Shown one piece after another: positions 61,729 to 64,000 of a stretch of 64,000 bases of DNA (positions are counted from its first letter, which is position 1; the number at the start of each line of letters is the position of its first letter). The notes below the pieces were generated by a model. It made no database searches and was not told where the DNA came from. It saw only the letters and a program-made list of their open reading frames with translations. The stretch is from Astropecten irregularis (taxonomy: Eukaryota; Echinodermata; Asteroidea; Paxillosida; Astropectinidae): assembly GCA_963971285.1 (NCBI GenBank), contig OZ020257.1:16010602-16074601 (forward strand), in the 5' to 3' direction. Made by a program: the position numbers and the translations under genes.

Positions 61729-62464
61729 ACTGCCACAACTATTAAGAGTTGTAAAATAATATAAACATATTTATCTGCCACATGGCACATCATTCACTTG
61801 TTTGCATAAGAAAATACATGTACACGTATTCCTTCGAGGTTAATCCTGTAGATTTAGGCCTTTAAGTTATGTCCACGATTGAGAAATAAAATCCCAGGCC
61901 CTTGTATGTTTAAGCGTTGGCAGTGCCAGTAATTTATTGGCAAGAATGTGCTTCTTTGTACATGCCACCACACAAACTTTCGTTACCGGGCCATTTTATG
62001 CTCATTGCGTTCATTCACGCGTGGTGTCGGAAATAACCCATGTTCAGGGGCCACCACGCCATTTTACGCGGTAATACAATAGCGAAATTATACCATGCAA
62101 TGGATCGGACTGCGTTTTGTATGTTACTAGACCCAACAGACAACACCGGTGTAGAAAGGACTTTATTCCATGTCGTAGGGCTGTATGTGGTCATGGTAGT
62201 CTGCATGAAGAATGTTCAGTAACTTAGGAACATCAGGGTCCATCTTTTGGAACATTGTTGCAAGCTAGAATCTCGTGTATCTGGTTATAATGGTGCTGAA
62301 GAACAACAACATAAAATGGACCGTTCCTTCCGTGCAAGTCAGCCTGTGAGTTTTTAACCTGACATTAAACAAGAGCCTCGGTCATTCCTAAACCCCGCCT
62401 CTACTCCGTATATTCCAATTTCATTGCGGGACTTCACCATCGGTTGACCATTTCTCTCAACCAG

Positions 62465-63249
62465 CCTGCTGTCAGTTGGATGTACTTTGGACTCTGGCTA
62501 CAATTACAGAAGCCAAATGGATGGAGACCCAAGCCTTAAATATCGACCAAAGGTACGTGTATGTTATTGAACGGCCTCGAGGGATTTAAAACCAGGTGTG
62601 CCGTGAACTTATACAATAAGGCAAATTAGTCATGGACTCTCCTTGTCAGTGCAAAATATACAGAGTAAGTGCTCAATGGCCTGTTTTGTGACTTGTCATT
62701 TGGAGTCAGTATAAAAGTACCATGATATCACGTTACCATATTGAATTTGTATTGCAACTGATTATTCTTATCGTGTTCACACACATCAGGAGCCAATTTC
62801 ATAACCCTGCTTAGCACACAAATAAGCTAACTATGTCATTCCTGTCTTGGTAAAGACAGGATTAACAACACAATTCCCATATGCTGTGTATCACTTGTGA
62901 TTGTTCTTTGGCTGTTGCTCACTGACCATAAATATCAAGTGGAATTTTTAGTGGAGGCTTGTTTTAGTGGGCAAGACATGTTTGTGCTTAGCAAATTTGT
63001 GTGCTTGCTTAGCAACTTGTGTTGGGTTGAACTGACACTTAGCAAAATAAACGTTTGTCATTGTATGTATCTGTTGTCGAGAACTTGTTATGCGTTTTGT
63101 GTACAACCACCTGCAGTTTTATTCACTCTCAAGTGTAACTTTTTTTGCGTAACTGTTCTTGCACAGAGGCGGCAACTTGACCGCGCACAGACGGTGACCA
63201 AGCAAGATCCGACACCAGCCTATTCAAGACACGTCAAAAGATGGATGGG
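62465..63249 (+). CDS. 5' part of an uncharacterised gene, two exons, continuing beyond the window
   Basis: Exon 1 ends AAG|GTACGT at 62552. It contains an ATG in good context (62517, CCAAATGG) giving MDGDPSLKYRPK. The frame is open further upstream to an acceptor-like CTCTCAACCAG at 62464, so the exon may instead be internal with 29 codons. Exon 2, 63167-63249, follows a pyrimidine-rich acceptor (TTCTTGCACAG) and ends GG|GTATGT. It continues the frame in phase 0 with a very basic, Gln/Arg-rich segment (RRQLDRAQ…RHVKRWM) and leaves phase 2. Intron 1 (614 bp) holds a family B element. This looks like a charged intracellular or nuclear segment, but no family is recognised. The next exon was not found before 64000. 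Confidence 0.45.
62789..63028 (+). mobile_element. Family B element, copy 3, inside an intron
   Basis: Begins GGAGCCAATTTCATAACCCT with GCTTAGCACAC repeats and CTTGGTAAAGACAGGATTAA, and ends in GCTTAGCAA repeats. The outer right end is eroded. It lies within intron 1 of the 62.5 kb gene model. Confidence 0.6.
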
Positions 63250-63639
63250 GTATGTACATTCTATACTGACAGATTGTGCAACTTGTACGTGTCATTGTAC
63301 CTTCACAATGCATTATTATGGATTGTATAAGCCTATTCAGTTACAGTACAATTTCCAAGGGACTCCAGATGTAAGATTTGCTGTACTTACAAAATGCTAT
63401 TTGTACCATTATGAGATGTTCACCTGCAGGGCGTATCTAGTATCCTTTAGACCATAATACGCCTTTAGCTACGATTCCCTTGTGTTCTAAGTGGAGTACT
63501 TGAAATATAGCATGGAGGTTTAACCTGGGTTAACCTTTTACCGTGTGAACGGTTGTACACGTCGATTTTATATGTATACGATTGACAAAGCCAACTTATA
63601 TGTAGGCTATGTCAACATCACAAAGAAACTACAATGGCC

Positions 63640-63795
63640 GAATACAAGTCAAAAGCAGTAAACATCCCATGGAAATTTGGTCGGTAGTCCTGTTTGATCA
63701 AAGGAGTCTTCTCATACTTAAGCAGATATTTTGTGCTTAAGAACATTTTGTGCTTAAGCATTTTGTGCTTAAGCAGCTGTATGAAATTGGCCCCT
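63640..63795 (+). mobile_element. Family B element, copy 4 (5'-truncated)
   Basis: Lacks the left end. Keeps GGTCGGTAGTCCTGTTTGAT, three GTGCTTAAG-type repeats and the right end TATGAAATTGGCCCC. Confidence 0.75.
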
Positions 63796-64000
63796 GTTGA
63801 CAATTCTATGATGATTCCTGAAGCGCGATGATCATCGAATACTACTGTAGAGACGGATTCAGATTGTTACCCGGCAATAAGCCAGCATTCGGCTCTTATT
63901 CCTAGGTAACCGTCGTTGCTCCGTGCGTTATCTCGTTGGAAAGCTCATAACTCGAAAGTCGGGTGGGGGTGTTGTCCCAGCAAATATCAGTTCCATCTTT

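Noticed and set aside
62897-63457. 186-codon plus-strand frame, the longest in the window
   Set aside because: It starts inside a family B element and runs through an intron end, a short probable exon (63167-63249) and the next intron. Only the exon part is kept.

Overview
The window reads as nuclear DNA of a marine invertebrate deuterostome, most likely an echinoderm. That assignment is an inference from overall style: AT-rich sequence, dense short inverted-repeat elements, small exons with GT/AG borders, and one animal-type receptor exon. There are no bacterial operons, no rRNA and no CRISPR array. Nearly all long open frames are repeat-derived or chance, because real exons here are short.

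One gene is recognisable beyond doubt: the first coding exon of a rhodopsin-class neuropeptide-type G-protein-coupled receptor (minus strand, 33954-34262), read from its start codon through TM1 and TM2 to the start of TM3, and ending at a canonical splice donor. A CpG-richer segment at about 34.69-34.96 kb may hold its promoter. I did not find its remaining exons. Four other models come from splice sites, open frames and matching phases, and are less certain. They are a small minus-strand gene at 4.3-5.7 kb (five exons), a plus-strand gene end at 8.2-9.07 kb (three exons), a plus-strand gene at 12.4-13.8 kb (four exons), and a plus-strand gene entering at 62.5 kb (two exons). None of these proteins is recognised. 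Further single candidate exons lie at 7.6, 9.4, 10.4, 12.3, 30.3, 45.0, 46.1, 48.8 and 49.7-52.4 kb. A GC-box/CCAAT/CRE promoter-like block is at 49.27-49.39 kb.

The rest is dominated by repeats. I see three dispersed inverted-repeat (MITE-like) families: A with 5 copies of about 140-155 bp, B with 4 copies of about 150-240 bp, and C with 8 copies of about 250-365 bp, whose best copy has 24-bp terminal inverted repeats with one mismatch. Other repeats are several foldback hairpins (27.2, 28.7, 36.0, 38.0 and 44.3 kb), two short elements resembling degenerate hammerhead-ribozyme repeats (38.16 and 48.48 kb), a 31-bp minisatellite at 2.3-3.1 kb, an approximately 43-copy GGCTCA array at 56.05-56.31 kb, a roughly 65-bp AAGTCGACTT repeat at 45.5-45.9 kb, a tRNA-Ser-like relic at 57.9 kb, and G-rich tracts at 40.7 and 60.5-60.9 kb. 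The segment 37.65-38.23 kb packs four different repeat types side by side.

The most unusual biology visible here is the repeat content: family C and the hammerhead-like foldbacks. There is no gene cluster. I see no evidence that the candidate genes act together.
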